64,000 nucleotides of DNA from Methylovulum sp. (GTDB taxonomy: Bacteria; Pseudomonadota; Gammaproteobacteria; Methylococcales; Methylomonadaceae), in the NCBI GenBank assembly GCA_028712695.1, contig JAQTQZ010000018.1:1-64000 (forward strand), read 5' to 3'. Below are positions 26,501-34,129 of the stretch, one piece after another. The position numbers were made by a program, and so were the translations under genes. The notes beneath the pieces are model-generated. The model was not told the origin of the DNA and made no database searches. It saw only the letters and a program-made list of their open reading frames with translations. Position 1 is the first letter of the stretch; every line of letters begins with the position of its first letter.

Positions 26501-26576
26501 TGCATTAATTGGCGTAACCACAGCGACTAGCCTTTCAACGGGTGGTTTTTCTAGCACCGCAATCCATCTCGTCTAA
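23508..26576 (+). CDS. RTX calcium-binding repeat protein, probably type I secreted
   Basis: The 1022-residue protein is acidic and consists largely of RTX nonapeptides of type GGxGxDxxx: for example DGLKGNDIMDGGLGNDTLLG near the N terminus and many blocks such as GGDGNDVLDGG, GGAGNDTISAGDGNDVV. Such repeats bind Ca2+ in a parallel beta-roll and fold only outside the cell. There are also NG/NWGGS- and ENL-type spacers (e.g. VENLTLVGDAATGTGTKDNN) that alternate with the roll, the pattern in large S-layer-like or extracellular matrix RTX proteins. No N-terminal signal peptide is present and the last about 60 residues lack RTX repeats, as expected for a C-terminal type I secretion signal. No catalytic domain was recognised, and no transporter genes (ABC, membrane fusion protein) are in the window. 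Confidence 0.88.
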   Translation: MATKILLTNGDDNWFGTDGADYVDGLKGNDIMDGGLGNDTLLGNLGDDLIAGGGGADTIKGGDGNDVLDGGTENDKLYGDSGDDIVYGGTGQDKLFGGTGDDYLAGGADNDALYGGTGSDAIDGGDGNDVLYDTDNAKTYGALSTENDEMAGGAGNDKFYGGYDTMWGNDGNDTFNVNNQATVYGGTGNDVITVKNTNAKLDSWLEGGLGSDTIVAGAGNDTLFSGYGSDTLKGGDGNDNYVITFDDFFNDDGTVGLGTDTIVDTGGVDTAYYIRDFVGDGRDDDVGSDGKELDPILQSNDFYVTLPNGIENGVLDDQIYVNTPTTLTYWIAWLNGNDLNNNLKGSNLYDVIDGGAGNDTISAGDGNDVVFVGQGKDTVDGGAGSDWIVSSINFNLATDSKNFENIDLLDSPAALSATGDNGNNWIIGNQFDNTLNGGAGDDILDGWWYSPYYAPVFDTLKTTGTDTLKGGAGNDTYRIDSGLDLTDESATTRGGIDTVEFKGAVFTASYTLLNGVENLKMLGNLTEGVGNNLNNRIFGDSNNNNLIGLYGDDYLDGGTGIDSFAGGYGDDTYVVDNISESITEKSGQGSDWVQSSTISLDLNTSNWGGSIENGRLTGTTSSLTLSGSAVNNTLIGNDGSNTLDGREGIDTLQGGLGDDVYVVDTLTDNLIEVPNVFDVTTGKIKTGYIDTIQSSINFSLDSDAYKNFENLTLLGAAKINATGNLNNNYLLGNDQANTLEGLAGDDILDGAGGIDTLKGGLGNDLYKLGIDNDIVVELAGEGTDTIESTKSLSLSDYNNVENLTLVGDAATGTGTKDNNVITGNNIANTLTGLAGADRLIGGEDADTLIGGLGADVLDLTESLAKNDTVVIAVGDSTAAASEADRVLRFDLSSDIIDLGGAIKIASNAPSVDGINEGGFNSHSITDGIIKFDDVDSYTSPVLITAANIGGAIDYLKANITKGLAVAFQGFAPDPNSTTNSQVYSTWIFQDNGDTDTLVALIGVTTATSLSTGGFSSTAIHLV

Positions 26577-26579
26577 GGT

Positions 26580-26608
26580 TAGCCCGCTATAGTGCCGTAT
26601 ACGGGCTA
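26580..26608 (+). terminator. Stem-loop after the RTX gene
   Basis: AGCCCG-TATA type stem: AGCCCGCTATA at 26581 pairs with TATACGGGCT ending at 26607. It lies 5 bp after the stop of the RTX gene. The T-run expected of a Rho-independent terminator is weak (TACTTGG follows), so function is suggested by position only. A second imperfect stem, ACCTGGCAGTTTTT with AAAAACTTGTCAGGT (26681-26709), follows. Confidence 0.45.
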
Positions 26609-26730
26609 CTTGGCAAGATACAACTTTAGTTTTGGGTTGTTAAGAATTTGGCTAAAGATAACTCCCCAAAACCAAACTAGACCTGGCAGTTTTTAAAAAC
26701 TTGTCAGGTCTTACAATCGGGAAGCTAATA

Positions 26731-26788
26731 TTGACCAAATCTAATGACGGAGTACAAAAACATGTTTTTGTACTCCGTACTTGGTCAA
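26731..26788. terminator. Long perfect palindrome between convergent RTX and proS genes
   Basis: The 32 bp at 26747-26778 (ACGGAGTACAAAAACA and its complement) are perfectly palindromic, and outer arms TTGACCAA (26731-26738) and TTGGTCAA (26781-26788) extend the stem past an internal bulge. It stands between the RTX gene and the end of proS, which converge. It could act as a bidirectional terminator. The length and perfection also fit a small palindromic repeat. Confidence 0.6.
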
Positions 26789-26832
26789 TTGCCCCCCTAC
26801 CCACTAAATCATCGCAACATTCCAGAGTGTTC

Positions 26833-28587
26833 TTAAGCCAATTTTTCTTTTATAAAATCCATTACCTCGGCAAGGGCGATTTCAATATTATCTTTTGTGG
26901 TTCTGGCTTTGTATTCAAACGTGCCTGCATCAAGGCCGCGGTCGCTGAGAATAATGCAGTGCGGAATACCGATCAATTCCATATCCGAAAACATAAAGCC
27001 GGCGCGGACTTTGCGGTCATCAAACAACACCTCAACACCCGCCGCCAGCAAGTCCTGATACAGCTGTTCGGCGGCTTCTTTCAGGCGCTCTGATTTGTGC
27101 ATATTCATCGGACAAATGGCAACTTGGAAGGGCGCAAGATTGGCAGGCCAGATGATGCCTCTGCTGTCATGGTTTTGTTCGATGGCGGCGGCAACCACGC
27201 GGGAGATGCCGATGCCGTAACAGCCCATCAGCATGATCTGGTTTTTGCCTGCTTCATTGACGATACCGGCTTTCATCGCCTCGCTGTACTTGGTGCCGAG
27301 CTGGAAGATATGACCGACTTCAATGCCGCGCGCCAGCGTGATTTCACCTTTGCCGTCGGGGCTCAGGTCGCCTGCGATGACGTTGCGGATGTCGTGGAAC
27401 GCACCGACAGCCAAGGCTTTTTCATAAAATGCCTTAGTATCGCTATCGGCCGTCCAATTACAACCACGCAAGTGAAAACCTTCCTCATTCGCACCGCAGA
27501 CAAAGTCACTTAAAAATTTGACGGAATTATCAAAAATGACACCATGCGTGGCATGGAGCTTAGGGCCGATAAAGCCAGGACGGCAGCCGTGGTGCGCTTC
27601 AATTTCTTCATCTGTGGCCAAGCGGAAATCACCGATAATTTTACGGGTTTTGATTTCATTCAGTTCGTGGTCGCCGCGTAAAAACAGATCATAAAATTCC
27701 TCGCTGGCATCGCCGTCATCATTAAGCGTTTGCTTCATGATCGCCAGCGTTTTTAGGATTTTTTGCGGCGGCACACTCAAAAACTCGCTGACTTCAGCAA
27801 TGGTTTTTTGGGTGGGCGTGGCAATTTTTTCGAAAGTTTCAGCAGGCTCGGCTAACGCTTGTTCTTGAACTAATGCCGTCGCGCTTTCAACGTTAGCGGC
27901 ATAGTCACTGCCGGTTGAGAATGCAATCGCATCTTCGCCGGAATCGGCCAGCACATGGAATTCATGCGACACCGCGCCGCCGATGGAGCCGGAATCGGCG
28001 ATGACTGCCCGGAATTGCAAGCCTAAATGTGTGAAGATATTGGTGTAAGCCTGATACATCACATCATAAGTTTCTTGTAATGACGCCTGATCCAAATGGA
28101 ACGAATACGCATCTTTCATGATGAATTCGCGGCACCGCATCACGCCGAAACGCGGGCGGATTTCATCACGGAATTTGGTTTGGATCTGATAATAAGTGAT
28201 CGGCAGTTGCTTGTAGCTTTTTAGCTCATTACGCGCCAGGTCGGTGATAATTTCCTCATGCGTAGGGCCTAAGCAAAAATCACGGTCATGACGGTCTTTC
28301 AAACGTGCCAATTCCGGGCCGTAATGCTGCCAACGGCCGGTTTCCTGCCACAGCTCAGCAGGTTGCAGCGCAGGCATCAACACTTCCAATGCGCCTGCTT
28401 TTTCCATTTCTTCACGGGTGATTTTTTCGACTTTGCGCAATACCTTAAGGCCTAAGGGCATCCAGCTGTAGAGGCCTGCAGCCAGTTTACGGATAAGGCC
28501 TGCGCGTATCATCAATTGATGGCTGGCGATTTCTGCGTCGGCAGGGGTTTCTTTAACAGTATTAAGCGGGAATTGAGTTGTACGCAT
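26833..28587 (-). CDS. proS: Prolyl-tRNA synthetase
   Basis: ProRS charges tRNA-Pro in the cytoplasm. The 584 residues match the bacterial type with an editing insertion (E. coli 572). Features: N terminus [21 protein letters not shown], class II motif 2 region [21 protein letters not shown], the INS editing domain (about 225-395) that hydrolyses Ala-tRNA-Pro, motif 3 [16 protein letters not shown] (about 440-460), and the anticodon-binding domain ([17 protein letters not shown] to the end). It is monocistronic on the minus strand, with a 213-bp gap to the srmB-like gene that is transcribed away from it. High confidence. Confidence 0.97.
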   Translation of the reverse strand: MRTTQFPLNTVKETPADAEIASHQLMIRAGLIRKLAAGLYSWMPLGLKVLRKVEKITREEMEKAGALEVLMPALQPAELWQETGRWQHYGPELARLKDRHDRDFCLGPTHEEIITDLARNELKSYKQLPITYYQIQTKFRDEIRPRFGVMRCREFIMKDAYSFHLDQASLQETYDVMYQAYTNIFTHLGLQFRAVIADSGSIGGAVSHEFHVLADSGEDAIAFSTGSDYAANVESATALVQEQALAEPAETFEKIATPTQKTIAEVSEFLSVPPQKILKTLAIMKQTLNDDGDASEEFYDLFLRGDHELNEIKTRKIIGDFRLATDEEIEAHHGCRPGFIGPKLHATHGVIFDNSVKFLSDFVCGANEEGFHLRGCNWTADSDTKAFYEKALAVGAFHDIRNVIAGDLSPDGKGEITLARGIEVGHIFQLGTKYSEAMKAGIVNEAGKNQIMLMGCYGIGISRVVAAAIEQNHDSRGIIWPANLAPFQVAICPMNMHKSERLKEAAEQLYQDLLAAGVEVLFDDRKVRAGFMFSDMELIGIPHCIILSDRGLDAGTFEYKARTTKDNIEIALAEVMDFIKEKLA

Positions 28588-28800
28588 GTGTGCCTAGGAA
28601 AATTAAAAATAAAATCGCTATTCTACAGTTTTTTAGCTTGTTCTTCCCATGTTCACCGCGCACGCACGCTTTAAAAAAACCGACAATTTCCGCACAAACC
28701 CTGCCAAACGAATGCTGCAAGCGCTAAAGTACGTTTTCTTACCCTTGGACTGCAAACAACTTATAATGCCGGATATTTTATTTATCTTGATTTCCTTACC

Positions 28801-30132
28801 ATGCAACCTGACTCAAACACCCTCCTCTCTTTTGCCGATTTTCAGCTCGAAGGACAACTCCTCCCAGCCATTTCGCAATTAGGCTTTACCCAGCCCACGC
28901 CCGTCCAGCAACACGCCATACCTTTGGCATTAACCCATAAAGACCTGCTCGTCAGTGCTGAAACCGGCAGCGGCAAAACCGCCGCGTTTTTGCTCCCAAC
29001 CTTACACCAGCTGCTGACCCGCCGCACCACACTGTTTGGCACTCGCGCATTGATACTTTCGCCTACCCGCGAACTGGCCAGACAAACGTTTACGCATTGC
29101 CAGCAACTCGCCCAATTTACCCAATTAAAAATCGGCCTGATTACCGGCGGGGATGATTTTAAGCAACAACAAGGTGCGTTACGCAGAAACGCTGAAATCA
29201 TCATTGCAACCCCAGGGCGTTTGCTGGAGCTGATGGGGCAAGATGCGCCCGACTTCAGTCATCTGGATGTGCTGATACTCGATGAAGCCGACCGCATGCT
29301 CGACATGGGCTTTAGCGAAGCGGTGCTGTCGATTGCTGACCGTTGCAATAAAGCGCGGCAAACCTTATTGTTTTCCGCGACCCTAACCCATTATGGGGTG
29401 ATTAAAATAGCCGACAAGCTACTTAAAAATCACAAAGTGATCGCGTTAAACACGCTGCACGACGGGCATAGCAACATTCAACAACAAATCGTTTTGGCTG
29501 ACGATGATGCCCATAAACAAAAACTGCTGGCTTGGCTGTTGTTGAATGACACGTATGACAAAGCCTTGGTGTTCACCAATACCCGCCTAAAGGCAATTGA
29601 GCTGCAAGGCCCATTACGGGGACAAGGCTTGCGGGTCGGCGTCCTGCATGGCGACATGGATCAGCCAGACCGTAACCGTATGATGGCGCTGTTCCATGAC
29701 GGCAGTGTCAATATTCTGGTGTCCACCGACCTTGCAGCACGCGGTCTCGACGTAAAAGGCATTAATCTGGTGATTAATTTTGACATACCCAGAAACGGCA
29801 TTGATTACATCCATCGCATAGGCAGGACGGGGCGTGCCGATGAACAAGGCGTGACCATCGCCTTGGTAAGAAGCACCGATTGGAATTTAATGTCCGGTAT
29901 TGCGCGGTTTTTAAAGCAGACTTTTGAACGCCGGAACATCAAGGAACTGGAAGGCAATTATAAAGGCCCCAAAAAACTCAAATCTTCTGGCAAAGCGGCA
30001 GGGGCTAAAAAGAAAATAGAGCCTAAAAAAACCGTTGCCGAAAAAGTTAAAATCCGTGATAGGGACAAGAAAAATATTGGCAAACGCCGCACGCCCAGCA
30101 ACAAACCAGAATCCAATCCCCCAGATCAGTAA
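28801..30132 (+). CDS. srmB: SrmB-like DEAD-box ATP-dependent RNA helicase
   Basis: The 443-residue protein has all DEAD-box motifs in order: Q motif region FTQPTPVQQHAIPLAL, motif I AETGSGKT, Ia PTRELA, II DEADRMLD, III FSATLT, then VLHGDMDQ, V STDLAARGLD and VI HRIGRTGR. A basic, Lys-rich tail (about 385-443: KGPKKLKSSGKAAGAKKK) likely anchors it to RNA. SrmB helps early assembly of the large ribosomal subunit. The tail and overall length fit SrmB better than RhlE or DbpA, but the three are similar, so the symbol is a best guess. Its 3' end overlaps the end of the convergent metallopeptidase gene by 7 bp. Confidence 0.88.
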   Translation: MQPDSNTLLSFADFQLEGQLLPAISQLGFTQPTPVQQHAIPLALTHKDLLVSAETGSGKTAAFLLPTLHQLLTRRTTLFGTRALILSPTRELARQTFTHCQQLAQFTQLKIGLITGGDDFKQQQGALRRNAEIIIATPGRLLELMGQDAPDFSHLDVLILDEADRMLDMGFSEAVLSIADRCNKARQTLLFSATLTHYGVIKIADKLLKNHKVIALNTLHDGHSNIQQQIVLADDDAHKQKLLAWLLLNDTYDKALVFTNTRLKAIELQGPLRGQGLRVGVLHGDMDQPDRNRMMALFHDGSVNILVSTDLAARGLDVKGINLVINFDIPRNGIDYIHRIGRTGRADEQGVTIALVRSTDWNLMSGIARFLKQTFERRNIKELEGNYKGPKKLKSSGKAAGAKKKIEPKKTVAEKVKIRDRDKKNIGKRRTPSNKPESNPPDQ

Positions 30133-30629
30133 AGCTTGCCTACGCATTCAAGGTGGGTCAGATAAAGCCGCAAATCAAATTCTAACTGATGGTATTCGGG
30201 TTCCATGTACTCGCATAATTTATAGAACGCCTTGTTGTGCTGCTTCTCCCGTAAATGCGCCAATTCATGCACGACAATCATTTTCAAAAATTTAGGCGAA
30301 GCCTTTTTAAAAAGCGACCCGATGCGGATTTCATTTTTTGCTTTTAAATTGTTGCCCTGAACGCGGGACACGAATGAATGCAACCCCAGTGCGTGATGGA
30401 TCACATCGATTTTGTCATCGTAAACCACTTTACTAAGCGGGTTGGATTGCCGGAGAAATTGGTTTTTTATGTCCACGGTATAAGCATAGAGCGCCTTATC
30501 CGTCCTGATGTCATGACAAACCGGATATTTCTTTAACAGCACTTCGGCCAATTTACCGTTATCGATAAGCCTTTGCACTTGGTCTTGCACTGTTGCCGAA
30601 TAGCCAGCCAAGTATTTAAATGTGGTCAT
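30126..30629 (-). CDS. YgjP-like M48 metallopeptidase-domain protein
   Basis: The 167-residue protein has the YgjP-type metallopeptidase core: HELAHLREKQHNKAFY, i.e. HExxH plus a downstream His, followed by EPEYHQLEFDLRLYL. In the related SprT/WLM families these bind zinc. The N-terminal half (KKYPVCHDIRTDKALYAYTVD) is the upstream helical/strand part of the DUF45-like domain. No signal peptide, so the enzyme is cytoplasmic; substrate unknown. It converges on the srmB-like gene, overlapping its end by 7 bp. Confidence 0.8.
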   Translation of the reverse strand: MTTFKYLAGYSATVQDQVQRLIDNGKLAEVLLKKYPVCHDIRTDKALYAYTVDIKNQFLRQSNPLSKVVYDDKIDVIHHALGLHSFVSRVQGNNLKAKNEIRIGSLFKKASPKFLKMIVVHELAHLREKQHNKAFYKLCEYMEPEYHQLEFDLRLYLTHLECVGKLY

Positions 30630-30685
30630 TATCTAAAGCGTATGTCGTTGGATGAATAAGCTGGTGTTTTTTATAGTGGAAAACA

Positions 30686-30994
30686 TTAATCCCAAGGTGG
30701 TTCATCGCCGTTATAAGCGACAAAGTTTTTATCCGCCGCTTTAGTGGTTATACCAACAACCGCATTATTGGCAGAAGCGCTGGTTTTAGTTGATACCGAA
30801 CGCGATTTTGGCTTATTTGTTGGTAAAGGTGACGCCAACGTCACGGCTTGAGGTTGCCATTGCGCAAAAGGTGTAATGTCTTTATCGGTTGGGACATACC
30901 ATTTCTTATTGGAGGCATCCCATTTGGCGCCGAGCGCTTTTGCCGCATCCTTTTGTGCATAGGGCACATTGAGATAAGTTTTTGATTCTGCCAT
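30686..30994 (-). CDS. DUF5710-domain protein
   Basis: The 102-residue protein begins MAESKTYLNVPYAQKDAAKALGAKWD and continues NKKWYVPTDKD, a short module of DUF5710 type found at the N terminus of plasmid DNA-processing proteins and in free-standing small proteins. The C-terminal half is a Pro/Ser/Lys-rich tail (KPKSRSVSTKTSASANN). It may bind DNA or another partner, but no role is established. It lies 56 bp upstream of the metallopeptidase gene on the same strand, possibly one unit. A second frame through the same DNA is not supported. Confidence 0.65.
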   Translation of the reverse strand: MAESKTYLNVPYAQKDAAKALGAKWDASNKKWYVPTDKDITPFAQWQPQAVTLASPLPTNKPKSRSVSTKTSASANNAVVGITTKAADKNFVAYNGDEPPWD

Positions 30995-31107
30995 CGTTTA
31001 TAAAGTAGTGTTGTGAAAAAGCGAGTAAAGGGTATCCGAAAACATACGCAAGCCATTGTATACTCTGAACAGTCATGTTTTCAGCTTTTACAAGTTATCG
31101 TGTTTTT

Positions 31108-31581
31108 TCAAGCAAGCCGCAATTGGGCAAGTGAAGCAAACGCCGTGCTTCCGCTTATCTCTGGAACAATGCTTAATTCGATAACGGTGACACCCACAAG
31201 CGCAACGTGTAGGTCTTCAATCTCAGAAGTAGAACCTTCAGGACTGAAATTCCATTGTTGGCGGACTATTTCATGGAAAGACCGCCCGCCATCTGAAGAC
31301 CAGCGCAAAACGTATTCTTGCGTTCGGACTGCGACCGGTTCGACAAAACTCAATTGAATCCTGCCTAGCGATTGTGGTTTTAAAAACAACAGGCGAATAT
31401 CTTGTTTTCCAGGGCTGGCGGCACGCCAACCAAGCCCTTCACCGGGCAACAAGGCGGATTCAATGGGATAATTTACATCTTCCGATGTCAGCTCAACCTC
31501 TGCCAAACTGTCCAAATCCAACCATTCTAAGGTTTCAGACGGACTGTCTTGTGAAACTTTTGCGACTATTTGTTTACGCAC
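31108..31581 (-). CDS. Hypothetical beta-sandwich protein
   Basis: A 157-residue protein without signal peptide or membrane segment. Its alternating hydrophobic pattern and the stretch YVLRWSSDGGRSFHEIVRQQWNF with VGVTVIELSIVPEI resemble the discoidin/carbohydrate-binding-like beta-sandwich. A middle part GRIQLSFVEPVAVRTQEY fits strands of that fold. No catalytic motif is seen. It may be cotranscribed with the downstream DUF5710 gene (113 bp). Function unknown; the fold is a weak inference. Confidence 0.55.
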   Translation of the reverse strand: MRKQIVAKVSQDSPSETLEWLDLDSLAEVELTSEDVNYPIESALLPGEGLGWRAASPGKQDIRLLFLKPQSLGRIQLSFVEPVAVRTQEYVLRWSSDGGRSFHEIVRQQWNFSPEGSTSEIEDLHVALVGVTVIELSIVPEISGSTAFASLAQLRLA

Positions 31582-31694
31582 TTTTGCCCTGTTTTATTTT
31601 ATTTGGCGATGAAAAACAACATCCACTTTTTATCATTCTCCAGATAGGAGAGAAAATAGTCAAACCCTGTAAAGGAAGTTGATTGTTGTTTTAA

Positions 31695-33971
31695 TCATTT
31701 TAGGGCTGCCAAAACCCCAATAATACGCCCCATCAATTCTGCCCAATCATCCGTTTGGCTTTGCCGGAACAGCTTTATGGACGGATACCAAACACAGCCT
31801 TCGCCTTCCAACGGCCAGCACCAATCGGAATATTGCCCCAATAAAACCCAAGTGGGTTTACCTAGTGCACCCGCCAGATGCACAACGGAACTATCAACCC
31901 CGATGACTAAGTCGAGCTGCCCAATCAGCGCGGCGATCCGCGCATAATCGGTCAATTCCGGTTCCAGATCAAATCCGCCGTGTTTGGCAAGCAATTCCGA
32001 ATCACTTTTTAGCACGGGCGTTTGTAGGCTATAAAAGGCAATATCAGGTACTGCCAATAATGGCAACCAAGCGGATAAGGGACAAGCACTGTGTTTATCG
32101 TTAAGCTGCGTGGGCTTGCCTGCCCAGAAAATGCCGACTTTCAAGCGTTTTTGGGCATCAAGCTTCGGCACAGTGATATGCCTAGGAACACACAAATAAG
32201 GTGCGCGCGTGGGTAAATTCTCTTGGGTTATCCCTAAAATAAGCGGCAAACTCAATAGCGGGCAAAAATAATCGAAGCTGTCCGGCTGCACTGAACCGAA
32301 TATGCGGGTTTCCGCCACACCTGCGGTATTTGCAAGTAATGGCCGTAACGCATCCGTGCACACCAAGACCAGTTTTTGGCAAAAGCTGGCGGCCAGCGGC
32401 AGGAAACGTGCAAATTGCAAAACATCCCCTGCGCCTTGTTCAGTGTGCACCAATAGGGTTTTATCGCTAATATCCTCGCCTTGCCAGCGCGGTTGCGGGC
32501 AAACAAACGGGGTGAATGAGGGTGTTTGCCAACGCCATTCATATTCCACCCAGCCTTCAGCCAATCGCCCCAGTTTAAGCAAGATTATGGCGCGGTTTAC
32601 ATGCGCCACGGCATATTGCCGGTCTGCCGCCAAGGCTTGCCCGTAATGGTGCAATGCTTGCTGCCAACGGCCTTGTGAAGCAAGACATAAGCCTAGGCTG
32701 TTATGCGCTTCTGCGTGATCAGGTTGCAAGGCAAGCAATTCTAATAATTCAACCTCGCCTTCTGACCACCGTGCCAAATCCGCAAGCGCCACCCCCAGAT
32801 GGAAACGTGCCGCGATATGCCCAGGGGCTTGCACCAGCAATTGGTGATAGGCGGCAACGGCGGCTTCCAGATTGCCTTGATCGTGTTGTTGGATAGCCGC
32901 TTCAAATACCAAGGCTAATGGTTCCGGCAGGGCAATTTCAGCTAAGGCTTCATCAGGCAAGGAATAGGAACTGCGCACCAAGGGATCGTCAATATCCAAC
33001 AAAATCGGAAACCGGTGCGGTAAGACTTGCACGGCGAAGACTTCCTGCACCGAACCAGTGAACGCCACACAGGCGACGGTTTGGCCGTTTTCTATGTCAA
33101 CTACCCACACCCCACAATGCCGTTCCCCCGATTGTGAGGTCAACGGCAAACCCGAAAACACCGCCGTTTCACGCACTTGCGACAAACCAATAAACGCGTA
33201 ACGCCCGGCAAAATCGAGGCCACGGGTAAAACCAGGGACTTGGGCAATCACCGTGCGTTGCCCAGTTTGGGGGTTGACCGTACACAACTGCCCTGCCCCC
33301 GATTCCAAATACCACAATTTATTTTGATGCCAGCGCGGCGAATGCGGCATCGACAAACCTGAGGCGATGATCCGTCCGTCCGCCACCCCCATCAGTAAGC
33401 CACCTGATGCCTTATTACCCCGCCAGTCCATTGCATTATTGGTTTTGCCTAAAGCAGTCACAAAAGCAGGTTTGCCGTTTTTTAAAGCCAAGCCGTTAAG
33501 ATGACAGCGGTCGCCCAAGTCATACGCCGTAACAAACGGAGGACGCCAACGCGGCACAACGCTATAGGCCGAATCCAGTGTACATAAGCAGGACATGCGG
33601 GTATTGACCAACCACAATTCGCCTTCATCCGTGTAAGCCAGTTCATGGATGTCGATGTCGCCGGTTATATGTACGGAACGGGGCAAATAACAAGCATCGT
33701 GACCAACGGGATCAGCCAGCTTTTTTCCGACTGCGGGAAAATTGGCATATTCCCACAACTGATAACCCGTGCCGACCGCCAACCGCTCTTTATGGACGGC
33801 TAAACCCATTGGCTTGTCCAAGCCGCAAAAATGGGTGTTTAGGACGTCATCTTGGGCGCGTAAGATAATCAGTTGCCCAGCTTGGTAAGTCGACACCAAC
33901 ACAGAAACCCCAAGAAAGTTAAGCAAAGCCGGAAAAGACGGGGTGTGTTGGCTAGAAAACGGGATGCTCAT
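31695..33971 (-). CDS. TIGR03032 - TPR - glycosyltransferase-like fusion protein
   Basis: The 758-residue protein has three parts. Residues about 5-350 belong to the TIGR03032 family (beta-propeller-like; FLGVSVLVSTYQAGQLI, GLDKPMGLAVHKERLAVGTGYQLWEY, SGLSMPHSPRWHQNKLWYLESGAGQL). About 360-480 hold TPR repeats (AAVAAYHQLLVQAPGHIAARFHLG, HAEAHNSLGLCLASQGRWQQAL). About 490-745 resemble a GT-B glycosyltransferase or heptosyltransferase-like domain (VHTEQGAGDVLQFARFLPL, IGVDSSVVHLAGALGKPTWVLL). TPR plus this C-terminal domain is known in O-GlcNAc-transferase-like and flagellar proteins. ATG at 33971 (MSIPFSSQHT) is preferred: AGGA lies 9 nt upstream of it; a TTG start 7 codons earlier is possible. 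Substrate unknown. Confidence 0.8.
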   Translation of the reverse strand: MSIPFSSQHTPSFPALLNFLGVSVLVSTYQAGQLIILRAQDDVLNTHFCGLDKPMGLAVHKERLAVGTGYQLWEYANFPAVGKKLADPVGHDACYLPRSVHITGDIDIHELAYTDEGELWLVNTRMSCLCTLDSAYSVVPRWRPPFVTAYDLGDRCHLNGLALKNGKPAFVTALGKTNNAMDWRGNKASGGLLMGVADGRIIASGLSMPHSPRWHQNKLWYLESGAGQLCTVNPQTGQRTVIAQVPGFTRGLDFAGRYAFIGLSQVRETAVFSGLPLTSQSGERHCGVWVVDIENGQTVACVAFTGSVQEVFAVQVLPHRFPILLDIDDPLVRSSYSLPDEALAEIALPEPLALVFEAAIQQHDQGNLEAAVAAYHQLLVQAPGHIAARFHLGVALADLARWSEGEVELLELLALQPDHAEAHNSLGLCLASQGRWQQALHHYGQALAADRQYAVAHVNRAIILLKLGRLAEGWVEYEWRWQTPSFTPFVCPQPRWQGEDISDKTLLVHTEQGAGDVLQFARFLPLAASFCQKLVLVCTDALRPLLANTAGVAETRIFGSVQPDSFDYFCPLLSLPLILGITQENLPTRAPYLCVPRHITVPKLDAQKRLKVGIFWAGKPTQLNDKHSACPLSAWLPLLAVPDIAFYSLQTPVLKSDSELLAKHGGFDLEPELTDYARIAALIGQLDLVIGVDSSVVHLAGALGKPTWVLLGQYSDWCWPLEGEGCVWYPSIKLFRQSQTDDWAELMGRIIGVLAALK

Positions 33972-34129
33972 AGGCGAAATTCCTGAAGACAACTAAGGCT
34001 AGCAAGGCATCTTATTTAATGTAGCAAAGCTATTCAGCGCAAATTGGGCTGTCGACGGAACAATTCGATGGAAGTGCTGAACAAACTGATTCCGTCCAGG
34101 CTTCGGCAAGCGCTGTGCTTCCCTAAATG

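Noticed and set aside
23508-26576. Regular short repeats that could look like a CRISPR array
   Set aside because: They are codon-level RTX repeats of varying sequence in one open frame, without constant-length spacers.
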